This document shows positions 21,061-29,661 of a stretch of DNA of 64,000 nt, piece after piece. The translations under genes were made by a program, and so were the position numbers. How positions within the stretch are numbered: the first letter of the stretch is position 1; the number at the start of each line of letters is the position of its first letter. The notes below the pieces were generated by a model. It was not told where the DNA came from, did no database searches, and was given only the letters and a program-made list of their open reading frames with translations. The DNA comes from Ichthyophis bannanicus (lineage: Eukaryota; Chordata; Amphibia; Gymnophiona; Ichthyophiidae): assembly GCA_033557465.1 (NCBI GenBank), contig CM066031.1:1670222800-1670286799 (forward strand). The letters are read 5' to 3'.

Positions 21061-21967
21061 CCAGGGGACTCCCTAGTCCTGAGGGACAGCTGCAGAAGTA
21101 GAGGGAACCAGGGTAGCCTGGGCCACCTGAGCACAATAAAAATGACTGAAGCCACTACTTTTTGGATCTTGAGGACGGCCTGCGTCAGTAGCATGGAAGG
21201 GAGTGCATATAGGAAACTCCCGGACCAGGGAAGGCATTTAACGCCTCCCGGCCCTGGGCCGGCTTCCGAGTGCAGAAGCACAGCAGCTGCACATTGTCTG
21301 GACTGGCAAAGAGGTCAATCTCCAGGATCCTCAAGCACCGGAAGACCTCCCCCAGCACTGCTGGGTTTAGTCTCCACTCGTGAGGCTGGAGGACAAGGCT
21401 CAGACGGTCGACTAGCACGTTGTACTGGTCTGGCAAGTGTACCGCTCTGAGGGAAACAGTCTTCCCCACTGCGAAGTTCCAGAGATGCACCACCTCCCAG
21501 AAGAGGTGGTACCACCCCATGACTCCTTGCGTGTTGATATAGTACATTGCCACCTGGTTGTCCATCTGGACCAGGACCATCGGCACTTCCAGATAATCCT
21601 TGAAGATGCGCAGGGCATGATAGACAGCTCGGAGATCCAGCAGGTTGATCTGCGATGCACTCTCCTCTGGAGACCATGAGCCCTGTGACTGCAGATGATC
21701 GCAGTGGGCCCTCCCCCAGCTCAGCCTGGACACATCCGTTGTGAGGATGTGGCACGCTGGAGGAGCCAGGAAAAGCAGGCCGGCTTTGGAGGTTGAGGGG
21801 GTCCTGCCACCAGGCGAGGGAGATTGCCAGGGCTGACGCTACAAGGATACATTCCTCAAGATGGCCAGAAGCTTGTGTCCACTGGGCACTGGACATCCAC
21901 TGCACCTGCCTCACGAAGAGAGAAGCAAATGGGGTGACGTGGATGGTGGAGGCTGTGCCCCAGGAAA
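21040..21967 (-). pseudogene. DIRS RNase H/MT-like part of polyprotein (E8)
   Basis: RNase H in 21733-21185: INLLDLRAVYHALRIF, LVQMDNQVAMYYINTQGV, LPDQYNVLVDRLSLVL, then EIDLFASPDNVQLLCF of the MT-like domain and a degenerate YMHSLP. One RNase H acidic residue is retained in MDNQVAM, with DLR in place of the usual ELR. Broken by indels near 21180 and 21740. Joined in the ancestor to 27752. Confidence 0.85.
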
Positions 21968-22153
21968 AGCGTAGTTACTCACCTGTAACAGGTATTCTCC
22001 AGGAGCAGCAGGAATCAGTCCTCACTTATGGGTGACGTCGGCGCCGACGGAGCCCTCGCGGAGCAATTTTCCCCAGCTTTCAAAGAAAGCCTTTGGGAAT
22101 TGCAGCACGCATGCGCGGTCGTCTTCCCGCCCGAGGGTGCCATCTTAGCCAGT
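21968..22153 (-). repeat. E9 left (3') inverted terminal repeat
   Basis: AGCGTAGTTACTCACCTGT at the end, CACCTGTAACAGGT near-palindrome, GACGTCGGCGCCGACGG, GCTTTCAAAGAAAGC (6-bp stem, 3-nt loop), GCACGCATGCGCGG, CTTCCCGCCC, GGTGCCATCTTAGCC. Matches the reverse complement of 27592-27751, plus a terminal extension of about 27 bp absent on the right. Confidence 0.92.
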
Positions 22154-22241
22154 CAGATGACATAGCTAAAAAATACAGCATAAAAATTTGCAAAAAGAAC
22201 ATAAGCAGACGATTGCAACTCCAAGGGGAGGAGGGAGGGTA

Positions 22242-22339
22242 GTGAGGACTGATTCCTGCTGCTCCTGGAGAACACCTGTTACAGGTGAGTAACTACGCTT
22301 TCTCCAGGACCAAGCAGGAAGTCAGTCCTCACTTATGGG
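22242..22339 (-). repeat. E9 internal complementary region
   Basis: GTGAGGACTGATTCCTGC... to GGTGAGTAACTACGC is the reverse complement of the first about 57 bases of the element; it continues without a gap into TTTCTCCAGGACCAAGCAGG...CAGTCCTCAC, the reverse complement of the right end. Positions 22154-22241 between ITR and ICR are element-specific and AT-rich. Confidence 0.92.
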
Positions 22340-22475
22340 ACTCCCAAGCTCAAGGCTACCGGAGACCCTAAGCACAAAAATGAGCTCCCTCTAGCTCAGC
22401 AGCACAGAAGGATAGAATCTTCGCTGAATTATCACCCACCGGTAGCCCACATCCGGGATGGAGGGTAGGAGTTGC

Positions 22476-23510
22476 TCAGACCTCAAAGAGATTACGGAGG
22501 ACTGCCTGTCCGAAAGCACTGTCCCTACGGGACTCCCTCTCGAGACAGTAATGGACCGCAAAAGTCTGGCTCGAAGACCAAGTAGCGGCCCGGCAGATGT
22601 CTGCCAGCGGAACAGAGCGGAGGTAAGCCACTGACGTAGCCTTTGCCCGAACGCAATGAGCCGTGACTCGACTTTCTAAGGAGAGTCCGGCTGCCCCATA
22701 AGCCCAAGAGATACAGTCCGCAACCCAGATGGACAGAGTACGCTTGGAGACCGGGAGCCCCAATTTATTGGGGTCAAAAGACACAAAAAGCTGAGCAGCT
22801 TTACGGTGCTCCCGCGTACGGTCAAGGTAGAAGTTCAATGCCCTTCTACAGTCCAGGGTATGGAGGACCGTTTCAGCTCGGCTGGAGTGTGGTCTGGGAA
22901 AGAAGGTTGGAAGTACCACCTCCTGATTGATGTGAAAAGGGGAGACCACTTTAGGCAGAAATTTTGGGTGAGTCCGTAGGACTACCCTATTCTTGTAGAA
23001 CCTAGTGTAAGGGGGATCAGACACGAGGGCCTGCAATTCACTTACGCGTCTAGCGGAAGTGAGGGCTATCAAGAACAGTGTTTTCCAAGACAGAAAACGG
23101 AGAGAACAGGTAGCCATAGGTTCAAAAGGCGGACAGGTGATCCGCTGCAAAACCACATTCAGGTCCCAGTCAGGCGCTGGCGGGCGCAGAGGTGGTTTAA
23201 GTAGAAGGAGACCTCGGAGAAACCTCGCTACGAGAGGGTCGTTGGAGAGAGGTCTGCCGTCCACCGGCACATGATGTGCTGAAAGAGCACTGAGGTGAAC
23301 TTTGACGGAGTTGGACTTAAGTCCCAGATTAGAGAGGTGCAGCAAGTACTGCAAGATCACCGACACCGGGCAGGAGAAGGGATCCTGAGACTGTTGGGTA
23401 CACCAGACTACAAAGCGACGCCATTTAAGGGCGTAGCATTTGCGGGTAGAAGGCCGTCGCGAAGCCAAGACGACCTCCTCCACCTCTGCCGGCAGGAGAA
23501 GGGGGAGCAA
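22476..23510 (-). CDS. DIRS tyrosine recombinase (E9)
   Basis: Integrase of the element; expected to recombine the circular DNA intermediate with a short matching target. In the 344-residue frame the N-terminal helical domain (about 8-100) includes ASRRPSTRKCYALKWRRF. In the catalytic domain Arg155 lies in SARRVSEL, His285 and Arg288 in AHCVR, Trp311 in ATWSSS, His320 and Tyr321 in VHYCLERE. It ends LRNLFEV. The first codon of the open frame is TTG and the start is not settled: in E12 and E13 the same frame runs upstream for hundreds of codons, and in E9 it is cut off by one inserted G at about 23501-23505. Confidence 0.9.
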   Translation of the reverse strand: MLPLLLPAEVEEVVLASRRPSTRKCYALKWRRFVVWCTQQSQDPFSCPVSVILQYLLHLSNLGLKSNSVKVHLSALSAHHVPVDGRPLSNDPLVARFLRGLLLLKPPLRPPAPDWDLNVVLQRITCPPFEPMATCSLRFLSWKTLFLIALTSARRVSELQALVSDPPYTRFYKNRVVLRTHPKFLPKVVSPFHINQEVVLPTFFPRPHSSRAETVLHTLDCRRALNFYLDRTREHRKAAQLFVSFDPNKLGLPVSKRTLSIWVADCISWAYGAAGLSLESRVTAHCVRAKATSVAYLRSVPLADICRAATWSSSQTFAVHYCLERESRRDSAFGQAVLRNLFEV

Positions 23511-23513
23511 GGA

Positions 23514-25847
23514 CTACCCTCTCAGCAGCCAGGCCATGAGGTTGAGAGACCTGAGGTTGGGGTGCAGTAGGGACCCCTGATCCTGAGTGAGGAGATCCGG
23601 TTGTACCCCCAGAGGGATTGGATCCTCCACCGCCAGTTGCAGCAGGAGCGGAAACCACGGCTGCCTGGGCCAGCGAGGGGCCACCAGGATCATGAAGGCT
23701 TTGTCTCGGAGAACCTTGAAAAGAGTCCGAGAGACTAGCGGGATGGGAGGGAAAGCGTACAGAAGGCTCCCCGACCATGAGCTCAGAAAGGCGTCCCCCG
23801 CAACCCGAAGGGGGTGTGGCTGACGAGAGCAGAAGCGAGGAAGCTGCCGGTTGTGAGGACCGGCAAAGAGATCCACCGTGGGGAGGCCCCACTTGAGGAA
23901 GAGCTTCTGAACTACCAAGGGATCCAGACGCCACTCGTGCGGCTGGAGGACCCTGCTGAGTTTGTCAGCAAGGCAATTTTCTTGGCCCGGGAGATAAACT
24001 GCCTTGAGGAGAATGCCGTGACTGACGGCCCAAGAGCAGAGCTTCTGTGCCTCCCGGCAGAGGAGGAAGGAGCCCGTGCCCCCCTGTTTGTTCACGTAGA
24101 ACATGGCAACTTGATTGTCCGTCTGGACAAGGACGGACTGTTGGGAAGTCAGGTGGGAGAAGGCCTTGAGAGCTAGGCGGATCGCCCTGAGCTCCAGGAA
24201 GTTGATCTGCTGAGCAGACTCCCACGTGGTCCAGAGGCCCTGAGTACGTGCCTCTTGGCAATGTGCTCCCCAGCCCAGGAGGGATGCATCGGTGGTCAGC
24301 ACCCGGGTCGGTTGAGGTGACTGGAAAGGCATTCCGAATATCAGGTTCGGCTGCCGGAGCCACCACCGGAGAGACGAGACCAGCGGCTCGGAGACGCGCA
24401 CTAGGTCTGCTAGGCCGCCTGTGGCTTGTCGCCACTGCTGGCGGAGACACCATTGAGCAGACCGCATATTCAGGCGGGCATTGGGGGTCACATGGACGGT
24501 GGAAGCCATATGGCCGAGCAGTCTCAGGAAGCGCCTGGCGGAGACCAGGGGCTGGCTGCGAAAGCGGTCGGCTAGGTCCATGAGCCGTTGAGCCCTGTCG
24601 AGCGGTAGGTATGCTCGCGCCTGAGGAGTGTGCAGCCTCGCGCCGATGAACTCGAGATCCTGTGAGGGGAGCAAAGTGGACTTTGCGAAGTTTATAACAA
24701 AGCCCAAGTGCTGCAGAAGAGTCACCGTGCGGCACGTGGCGTTGGTGACCTCCTGAGCGGACGCTGCTCTGATGAGCCAGTCGTCGAGGTACGGAAAGAC
24801 ATAGAGGCCGTGAAGCCGGAGATGGGCCGCCACGACCGCGAGACATTTTGTGAAGACTCGCGGTGCGGAGGACAGGCCAAAGGGCAGTACTCTGTACTGG
24901 TAATGATTTCCTGCCACCACAAACCTTAGGTATTGGCGGTTGCTTGGGTGGATGAGGATGTGCGTGTAGGCATCCTTTAGATCCAAGGAGCATAGCCAAT
25001 CTCCCCGCTGGAGGTAGGGCAGAAGGATTCCAAGGGTAAGCATTTTGAACTTCTCCCGCACAAGGAACTTGTTGAGGTTGCGCAAGTCCAGGATGGGTCT
25101 GAGGCCCCCTGTTCTCTTTGGTATCAGAAAATACCTGGAATAAAAGCCTTGACCTCTCAGGTGGTGGGGCACCGGTTCCACCGCCTGTTCCTGCAGAAGA
25201 CCTGCTAACTCCTGAAGGAGTAATTCCCTGTGCAGAGGGGGTCGCGGAGGTTCTCCCGGAAAATAGGAGGGAGGGACCTGATGGAAGTGGAGAAGATAGC
25301 CTTCTCGCACGACTTGAAGCACCCAGGCATCTGCGGTGATGCTGGACCACCTGTGGGCGAAGTGAACCAGCCGGCCTCCGGTGCTGGGAGGAACCAGCGG
25401 GGGGGGAGAGGCTATGCTTTGTGAGTCAAAAACCCCCACCCTGCTGAGCAGGGGCTGGTGGTGCAGGCTTGGGGGCTTGCTGCCTACGGGACCCGTTACC
25501 CCGTCCCTTGGCCTGCTGGCCCTGTTGGGGAGCTGCAGGGGCCTGATAATGGGGGTATTGTTTGTAGGCAGCCGCCTTCCTCGGGTAAAAGGACTTTTTC
25601 CCCGAGCCCTTCTTTTTCTGGGAAGGGGCGGAGGTCTTCCTAGAAAGCCTGGTCCTGGTGAGAGTCTCAGTCTCAATTTGTGCAGCCTTTTCCGCCATGG
25701 GCTTGCCAAAGAGGTTTTCGCCTCGGCAGGGGACATCGACCAACTTGTCCTGCACCCAGGGCTCAAGGTCTGACGACTGAAGCCAAGCCTGTCGGCGGGC
25801 ACCGATTCCGGCTGCGGCCACTCGAGCCGATGCTTCAAAGCCATCAT
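23514..25847 (-). CDS. DIRS reverse transcriptase / RNase H / MT-like polyprotein (E9)
   Basis: Copies element RNA into DNA. The frame holds 777 codons; the first about 140 overlap gag in the +1 frame and may not be translated. RT: LIPKRTGGLRPILDLRNLNK (241-260), Asp289 in SLDLKDAY (motif A), LPFGLSSAPRVF (321-332), YLDD at 353-356. RNase H: Asp520 in LTTDASLLGWG, Glu552 in FLELRA, Asp577 in VQTDNQVAM, Asp628 in CLADKLSR. From about 658 the DLFAGPHNRQLPRF segment and YAFPPIPLV at 697-705 match the methyltransferase-like C-terminal domain of DIRS polyproteins. No in-frame stop. Likely expressed by frameshifting from gag or internal initiation. Confidence 0.92.
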   Translation of the reverse strand: MMALKHRLEWPQPESVPADRLGFSRQTLSPGCRTSWSMSPAEAKTSLASPWRKRLHKLRLRLSPGPGFLGRPPPLPRKRRARGKSPFTRGRRLPTNNTPIIRPLQLPNRASRPRDGVTGPVGSKPPSLHHQPLLSRVGVFDSQSIASPPPLVPPSTGGRLVHFAHRWSSITADAWVLQVVREGYLLHFHQVPPSYFPGEPPRPPLHRELLLQELAGLLQEQAVEPVPHHLRGQGFYSRYFLIPKRTGGLRPILDLRNLNKFLVREKFKMLTLGILLPYLQRGDWLCSLDLKDAYTHILIHPSNRQYLRFVVAGNHYQYRVLPFGLSSAPRVFTKCLAVVAAHLRLHGLYVFPYLDDWLIRAASAQEVTNATCRTVTLLQHLGFVINFAKSTLLPSQDLEFIGARLHTPQARAYLPLDRAQRLMDLADRFRSQPLVSARRFLRLLGHMASTVHVTPNARLNMRSAQWCLRQQWRQATGGLADLVRVSEPLVSSLRWWLRQPNLIFGMPFQSPQPTRVLTTDASLLGWGAHCQEARTQGLWTTWESAQQINFLELRAIRLALKAFSHLTSQQSVLVQTDNQVAMFYVNKQGGTGSFLLCREAQKLCSWAVSHGILLKAVYLPGQENCLADKLSRVLQPHEWRLDPLVVQKLFLKWGLPTVDLFAGPHNRQLPRFCSRQPHPLRVAGDAFLSSWSGSLLYAFPPIPLVSRTLFKVLRDKAFMILVAPRWPRQPWFPLLLQLAVEDPIPLGVQPDLLTQDQGSLLHPNLRSLNLMAWLLRG

Positions 25848-27348
25848 AGGCTGCTCGGGACATGAACTTTGAGCATTCCCGAATGCCAGTGGACAAGGCC
25901 AGGAACCTCCGCAAGGGTTCCTCGGACAAACCAGCAGAGAATCCGGCTAGCTCTTTAGCCAGATCCCGGAGATACATGCCCATGTATAGCTGGTAAGTCT
26001 GGACACGACATGCGAGCATAGAGCCCTGGAAACACTTCTTACCAAGGCCATCCAGGTTACGGGCCTCCCTGCCAGGAGGCACCGAGGAGTGCATCTTCTG
26101 GCTCTTAAGACGATGCATGGCCGATTCCACTACCATGGAATGGTGTGGTAGCTGTGCCTTTTGAAAGCCAGGGCTCTTGCGGACTCGATAGATAGAATCG
26201 ACCCGCTTGCTCAGGACCGGCGAGGAGGCCGGACTCTCCCACATGCGGAAGAGTAGTCGTTCCAGCATAGGAGGAACCGGTACAGTAAAGTGTTCCCTCG
26301 CGGGAGAGTCATACTGGAGGGCGTCGAGATCTTCGGCTCGAGGCTCCTCCTCGGGATCCGCAGGGAAGGCCAAAGCCTTGGCCATATCCCTAACGAAGTC
26401 CGAGAACCGGGCATCCTCCGGGGGGGACTGCTTCCGAGGCTCGGACTCCGGTGAGTCCGAGGGGACACACCGAGTCCGGAAAGAATCAGGCGACTCTTCC
26501 TCTTCAGACTCCCAGACCGACTCCGACGAGGACTCGGTGGGGTCGGCCCGGGCAGGGCGCGGCGCCTGCCGCCCCGACGCCGAGGGAGTCGGCGTCGGCG
26601 ACCTCGGTCCCGAACGGGAGGCTGAGGGTGACCTCGACCGAGGATCGACTCGAGTTCTCATCAACTCGAGGATCGGCTCGGTCTCCGGGGTCGACTTGGA
26701 CGTCGACGTCCCGGCGGTCGGGGCAGCGGCGCCAGCGAGGCCAGCGAGCAGTGCCCGCTGCTGGTCCATGAAGGCAGACAGTCTGCTCTCCAAGGCCGTC
26801 AACCTGAGTCCGAGCTCAGGTGACCCAGCAGCCCCCGACTCGGGCCCCGAAGGCGTCGGGCCCGACGTCGGCTGTCGCGGAGGCGAGTCCAGAAGGACTA
26901 CAGGACTTACCCGAGCAGGCATCTCCGACTCCAGGCGAGGTCGCTTCGGGAGGTGTTCCTTCTCCAAGGACCCGGGGCGGCTATCGGGGCTATGCGACCT
27001 GGCCCTCGCGGAACCAGGAGCGTCCACCGACGCCGCCCTCGCGGGTTTCACCGTCCGACGATGGTCCCCGGAGGGAGAACCCCGGTCGGAGGAACTCCGG
27101 CGACGGTCTGAGCTGGAGCCTTTTGACGCGGAGGCCTCCGACGAGGTCCGGGTACGGCTGGGGTCAGCGAAGATTCGATCACGCTGATGCCGCCGACTTA
27201 TCAACGCTTTTGAGGACATTTTGCCGCAGGGCCCACAGATCAGTTCCTCATGATCCGGGCCCAGGCAGCGGAGGCAAAAGTCGTGTGTGTCAGTTAGTGA
27301 CATATTTCGGTCACACTGACCACACCGCTTAAAGCCACTGGCAGCCAT
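25426..27348 (-). CDS. DIRS gag-like ORF1 (E9), intact
   Basis: 640 residues from ATG at 27346-27348 to TGA at 25426; this start is chosen because MAASGFKRC is shared by the G1 copies. Cys pairs at 9/12, 25/28 and 38/41 suggest a zinc-binding N-terminus. A Ser/Arg-rich stretch (about 60-110), a coiled-coil-like ELGLRLTALESRLSAFMDQQ segment, a Ser/acidic region, and a conserved helical core with FSDFVRDMAKALAFP, YRVRKSPGFQKAQLPHHSM and YQLYMGMYLRDLAKEL follow. The basic, Tyr/Gln-rich tail (KKKGSGKKSFYPRK) may bind nucleic acid. No known enzymatic motif; role as the packaging protein is inferred from element position. Confidence 0.88.
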   Translation of the reverse strand: MAASGFKRCGQCDRNMSLTDTHDFCLRCLGPDHEELICGPCGKMSSKALISRRHQRDRIFADPSRTRTSSEASASKGSSSDRRRSSSDRGSPSGDHRRTVKPARAASVDAPGSARARSHSPDSRPGSLEKEHLPKRPRLESEMPARVSPVVLLDSPPRQPTSGPTPSGPESGAAGSPELGLRLTALESRLSAFMDQQRALLAGLAGAAAPTAGTSTSKSTPETEPILELMRTRVDPRSRSPSASRSGPRSPTPTPSASGRQAPRPARADPTESSSESVWESEEEESPDSFRTRCVPSDSPESEPRKQSPPEDARFSDFVRDMAKALAFPADPEEEPRAEDLDALQYDSPAREHFTVPVPPMLERLLFRMWESPASSPVLSKRVDSIYRVRKSPGFQKAQLPHHSMVVESAMHRLKSQKMHSSVPPGREARNLDGLGKKCFQGSMLACRVQTYQLYMGMYLRDLAKELAGFSAGLSEEPLRRFLALSTGIRECSKFMSRAAYDGFEASARVAAAGIGARRQAWLQSSDLEPWVQDKLVDVPCRGENLFGKPMAEKAAQIETETLTRTRLSRKTSAPSQKKKGSGKKSFYPRKAAAYKQYPHYQAPAAPQQGQQAKGRGNGSRRQQAPKPAPPAPAQQGGGF

Positions 27349-27591
27349 CGGGGGAAAAAGGGCCCCTGCGAGGTCAAAGGACCGGGCTGCCAGGGAAAAA
27401 TCGAAAACGAAAGCTGACAAAGTCAGAAAAACCGAAAAAAAGTAAGAGGACTCGTGACCGGCGTCGCGAGTCCGGGCGGGAAAAACGATCGGCGTCGAAC
27501 CGAAGGAAAAAGAAGAAAATAATGAAGAAAATCGACTTTTTCGCGGGGACAAGACGGGGACGTCTGTAGGGCTCCGCGGAAAAAAAGAAGA

Positions 27592-27751
27592 CTGGCTAAG
27601 ATGGCACCCTCGGGCGGGAAGACGACCGCGCATGCGCGCTGCAATTCCCAAAGGCTTTCTTTGAAAGCTGGGGAAAATTGCTCCGCGAGGGCTCCGTCGG
27701 CGCCGACGTCACCCATAAGTGAGGACTGACTTCCTGCTTGGTCCTGGAGAA
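27592..27751 (-). promoter_or_regulatory. E9 right (5') ITR with ordered promoter-like motifs
   Basis: Reading 5' to 3' in the sense of gag (minus strand): TTCTCCAGGACCAAGC terminus, TGACGTCGGCGCCGACGG (half CRE plus 14-bp palindrome), GCTTTCAAAGAAAGC, GCGCGCATGCGCGG (NRF1-type consensus), CTTCCCGCCC (E2F/Sp1-like), GCCATCTTAGCC (YY1-type, AAGATGGC on the other strand). Leader 27349-27591 is A-rich on the plus strand without coding. Motif identities follow known consensus; promoter function is inferred. Confidence 0.65.
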
Positions 27752-28640
27752 TGGAGCATTTGTCTGGCGGTCACCAGGCCTAGGCCAGGTCTGATAGGTG
27801 CTGAGCTTGGTCGACAGGAATGTCCTCGCTTGAGTGGAATCAAGTAGGGTGCCAATGAACTCCAGTTGCTGGGTGGGTCATAGGTGAGACTTCAGGAAGT
27901 TCACAAAGCCCAGGCTGTGGAGCAGCTCTATGGTACGTTGCATTGCATTGCACATTTCCCCTGGCGTGGTGGCTAGAATGAGCCAGTGGTCCAGAAACAG
28001 GAAGACGAACACCCCCAGGAGTCTGAGGTGAGCGGCCTCAACTGCCAGGCATTCTGTGAATACCCTGGGAGCTGAGGTGGAGCCAAAAGGGAGTACCTGC
28101 TACTGATAGTGTCGTCCGCTGACGACAAACCGGAGGTACTGAAGGTGCCTTGGGTGGATCAGGATGTGGGTGCAGATATCTTTGAGATCCAAGGAGCATA
28201 GCCAATCTCCCTGCAGAAGGTAGGGCAGAAAGTTCCAAGGGATACAATCTTTGACTTTTTCTTAAACAGGAAACAGTTTATGTCCCATAGATCCAGGATG
28301 GGCCAGAAGCCCCTGGTCTTCTTGGGGACAAGGATGTAGCGGGAGTAGAACCCCCCTGCCCTGGAGGCACAGGGGGACTAGCTCCACTGCTTGATCTTCA
28401 AGTAAACCCTCATGCTCCTTTAGCAGAAGCTCCCTATGCAAGGGGTCCATAGGTAGGTAATTCCCCAGGAAGGAGGGAAGAGGCAGCTGAGCAAAGTGGA
28501 GGAGATAAAACTTCCCCAACCACCTGCAATACCCAGGTGTCTGTGGTAATGCTTTGCCACTGGTGAGCAAAGAGGGCCAGTCGTCCTCCTGTGAACGCTG
28601 GACACTGCATCTACTGGAGAGGAGGCAGGCTATGCCCAAA
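27752..28640 (-). pseudogene. DIRS reverse transcriptase part (E8)
   Basis: Degenerate RT continuing from 21967 across E9. LLHFAQLPLPSF, DPLHRELLLKEHEGLLEDQAVE (28510-28380), a mutated LDLKD near 28190, and the motif C region near 27990 reads FLDHWLI instead of YLDDWLI, so the catalytic Asp pair is lost. A C run of about 16 at 28646-28662 lies just beyond, at the gag/RT boundary. Many indels. Confidence 0.82.
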
Positions 28641-28689
28641 GAGTCAACCCCCCCCCCCCCCCAAGGCCGTAGCTGGGGCACTGTTTAGG

Positions 28690-29416
28690 GACATTTGTCT
28701 TATAGGAGCCATGCCCCTGGCCCTTGGTTTTCTGCAACTGGGGGGGGAGGGGGGAGCATGATAGGCCTAAAACTTGGGGCAGTTCCCACAAACCTTCTTG
28801 GTCTTCGAGTGGAAGGATTTTTTCCCCGAAGCCTTCTTACGAGAAGGTTCAGACACTTTCTTGGACATCCTGATTCTAGTCATCAATTCCTTCTCAGTCA
28901 TGGGTCTGCCAGAGAGATTTTCCTCCTGGCACAGTACATCAGCTAATCTGTACTGAAGCCCCTGCTCCAAGTCAGAGAAATGCAGCAAGGCAACGCATCA
29001 GGCACTAATGCCCACTGCAGCCACCTGAGTCACAGACACAAACACGTCGAAGGCTGCCTGAGTTTGAAACTTGGAGCACTCCCTGACCATGGTCCTGAAG
29101 CGTTCAAGAGGTTTGCCTACTAACCCATCCGAGAACTCGGTGAGTTCCTTCGCCAGGTCCCTCAGGCACATGCCCAAGTACAACTGATGCCTGGAACCGG
29201 GCCATTAGCACGGAGCCCTCAAAACACTTTCTACCAAAAGCATCCACATGGTGTGCACCTTCCTGCCTGAAGGCACCGAGGAGTGCGTGTTTTGGATTTT
29301 AATGCGATGCATAGATGAATCCACAACCAGCCAACTCGATACTGCAAATCGAGTCGATGGTTCATGATTGGCACAGTCATTGGAGTCTCCCAACATCCTG
29401 AAGAGCAGCCGTTCCA
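28690..29416 (-). pseudogene. DIRS gag-like ORF1 (E8), C-terminal half
   Basis: Pieces in different frames: RKLERLLFRML (29416-29380), SSMHRIKIQNTHSSVPSGRK (29345-29260), MYLGMCLRDLAKELTEFSDGL (29183-29100), LCQEENLSGRPMTEKEL (28940-28890) and a basic Lys-rich tail. The sequence is truncated upstream at 29416, where a G2 ITR begins. Confidence 0.8.
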
Positions 29417-29661
29417 ACTTCCGACGGAGCCCGCACGGGAACACTCCCCAGCATACTATAGGAAAGCCTTTGCGAGCATCCCACTGTGCCTGTGCTGCTG
29501 CCTTTCCAACGCTCCCTCCTCAGTTGGTTTTGTAGCTGAGATAAAAGGAAGGAGAGAGAGAGAGAAGGAGAGAGAGAGATACACAAATCCTAGGGGAGGA
29601 GGGTGGGTTGTGAAGTCTGAATTCCTGCTGTTCCCGGAGATCACCTGTTACAGGTGAGTAA
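29417..29661 (-). repeat. H2 left ITR (5' trimmed) and first half of ICR
   Basis: Begins inside the ITR at TTCCGACGGAGCCCGC, then CTCCTCAGTTGG, a GA-rich stretch (29543-29580, including a GAGAGAGAGAGA run), CTAGGGGAGGAGGGTGGG, and the ICR start GTGAAGTCTGAATTCCTGC...GGTGAGTAA. E10 is inserted precisely within the ICR at 29661. Confidence 0.85.

Larger units (their letters stand above)
21968..27751 (-). mobile_element. DIRS group 1 element E9, nearly intact
   Basis: 5784 bp, the best preserved DIRS copy here: complete ITRs, ICR, an intact gag frame, an intact RT/RNase H/MT-like frame and an intact YR frame with all catalytic residues. The visible defect is one extra G in the run at 23501-23505 (five G where E12 has four) that separates YR from its upstream open frame, plus one stop in that frame at 23965. 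Flanks CCCCAGGAAA / TGGAGCAT; no target-site duplication. Confidence 0.93.
19479..29416 (-). mobile_element. DIRS group 3 element E8 (interrupted by E9), strongly decayed
   Basis: Two parts, 19479-21967 and 27752-29416. It has a left ITR, ICR, YR, RT/RH and the C-terminal half of gag. The 5' end (gag N-terminus and right ITR) is missing; at 29416/29417 it is joined directly to a G2 ITR. Many CpG-to-TpG/CpA type changes and stops. E9 lies in its RT-RNase H connection. Confidence 0.87.

Noticed and set aside
21968..22339. Repeated terminal blocks with spacers, considered as a CRISPR-like or satellite array
   Set aside because: The repeats are pairs of inverted ITRs and ICRs of separate retroelements, several kilobases apart, without regular spacers.
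23965..25350. The -1 frame over RT considered as an independent host or element gene
   Set aside because: Only a possible N-terminal extension of YR is supported; no domain is recognised and no ATG is conserved, so it is reported as a finding and not as a gene.
26207..27187. Long plus-strand open frame (about 326 codons) antisense to E9 gag, also in E12 (49595-50443) and E13 (55266-56096, minus)
   Set aside because: It lies opposite the Ser/Arg/Glu-rich part of gag; such codons give Ser/Gly/Arg-rich open antisense frames by composition. No domain is recognisable and length varies with gag indels.
28646..28662. Long C run considered as a frameshift signal in E8
   Set aside because: E8 is heavily decayed; the shorter G/C run at this place in the G1 copies suggests homopolymer expansion without function.
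29543..29580. GA-rich run considered as a regulatory GAGA element
   Set aside because: It lies in the AT/GA-rich spacer between ITR and ICR common to G2 copies (also at 4936-4975 and 9980-10015) and varies freely in length.
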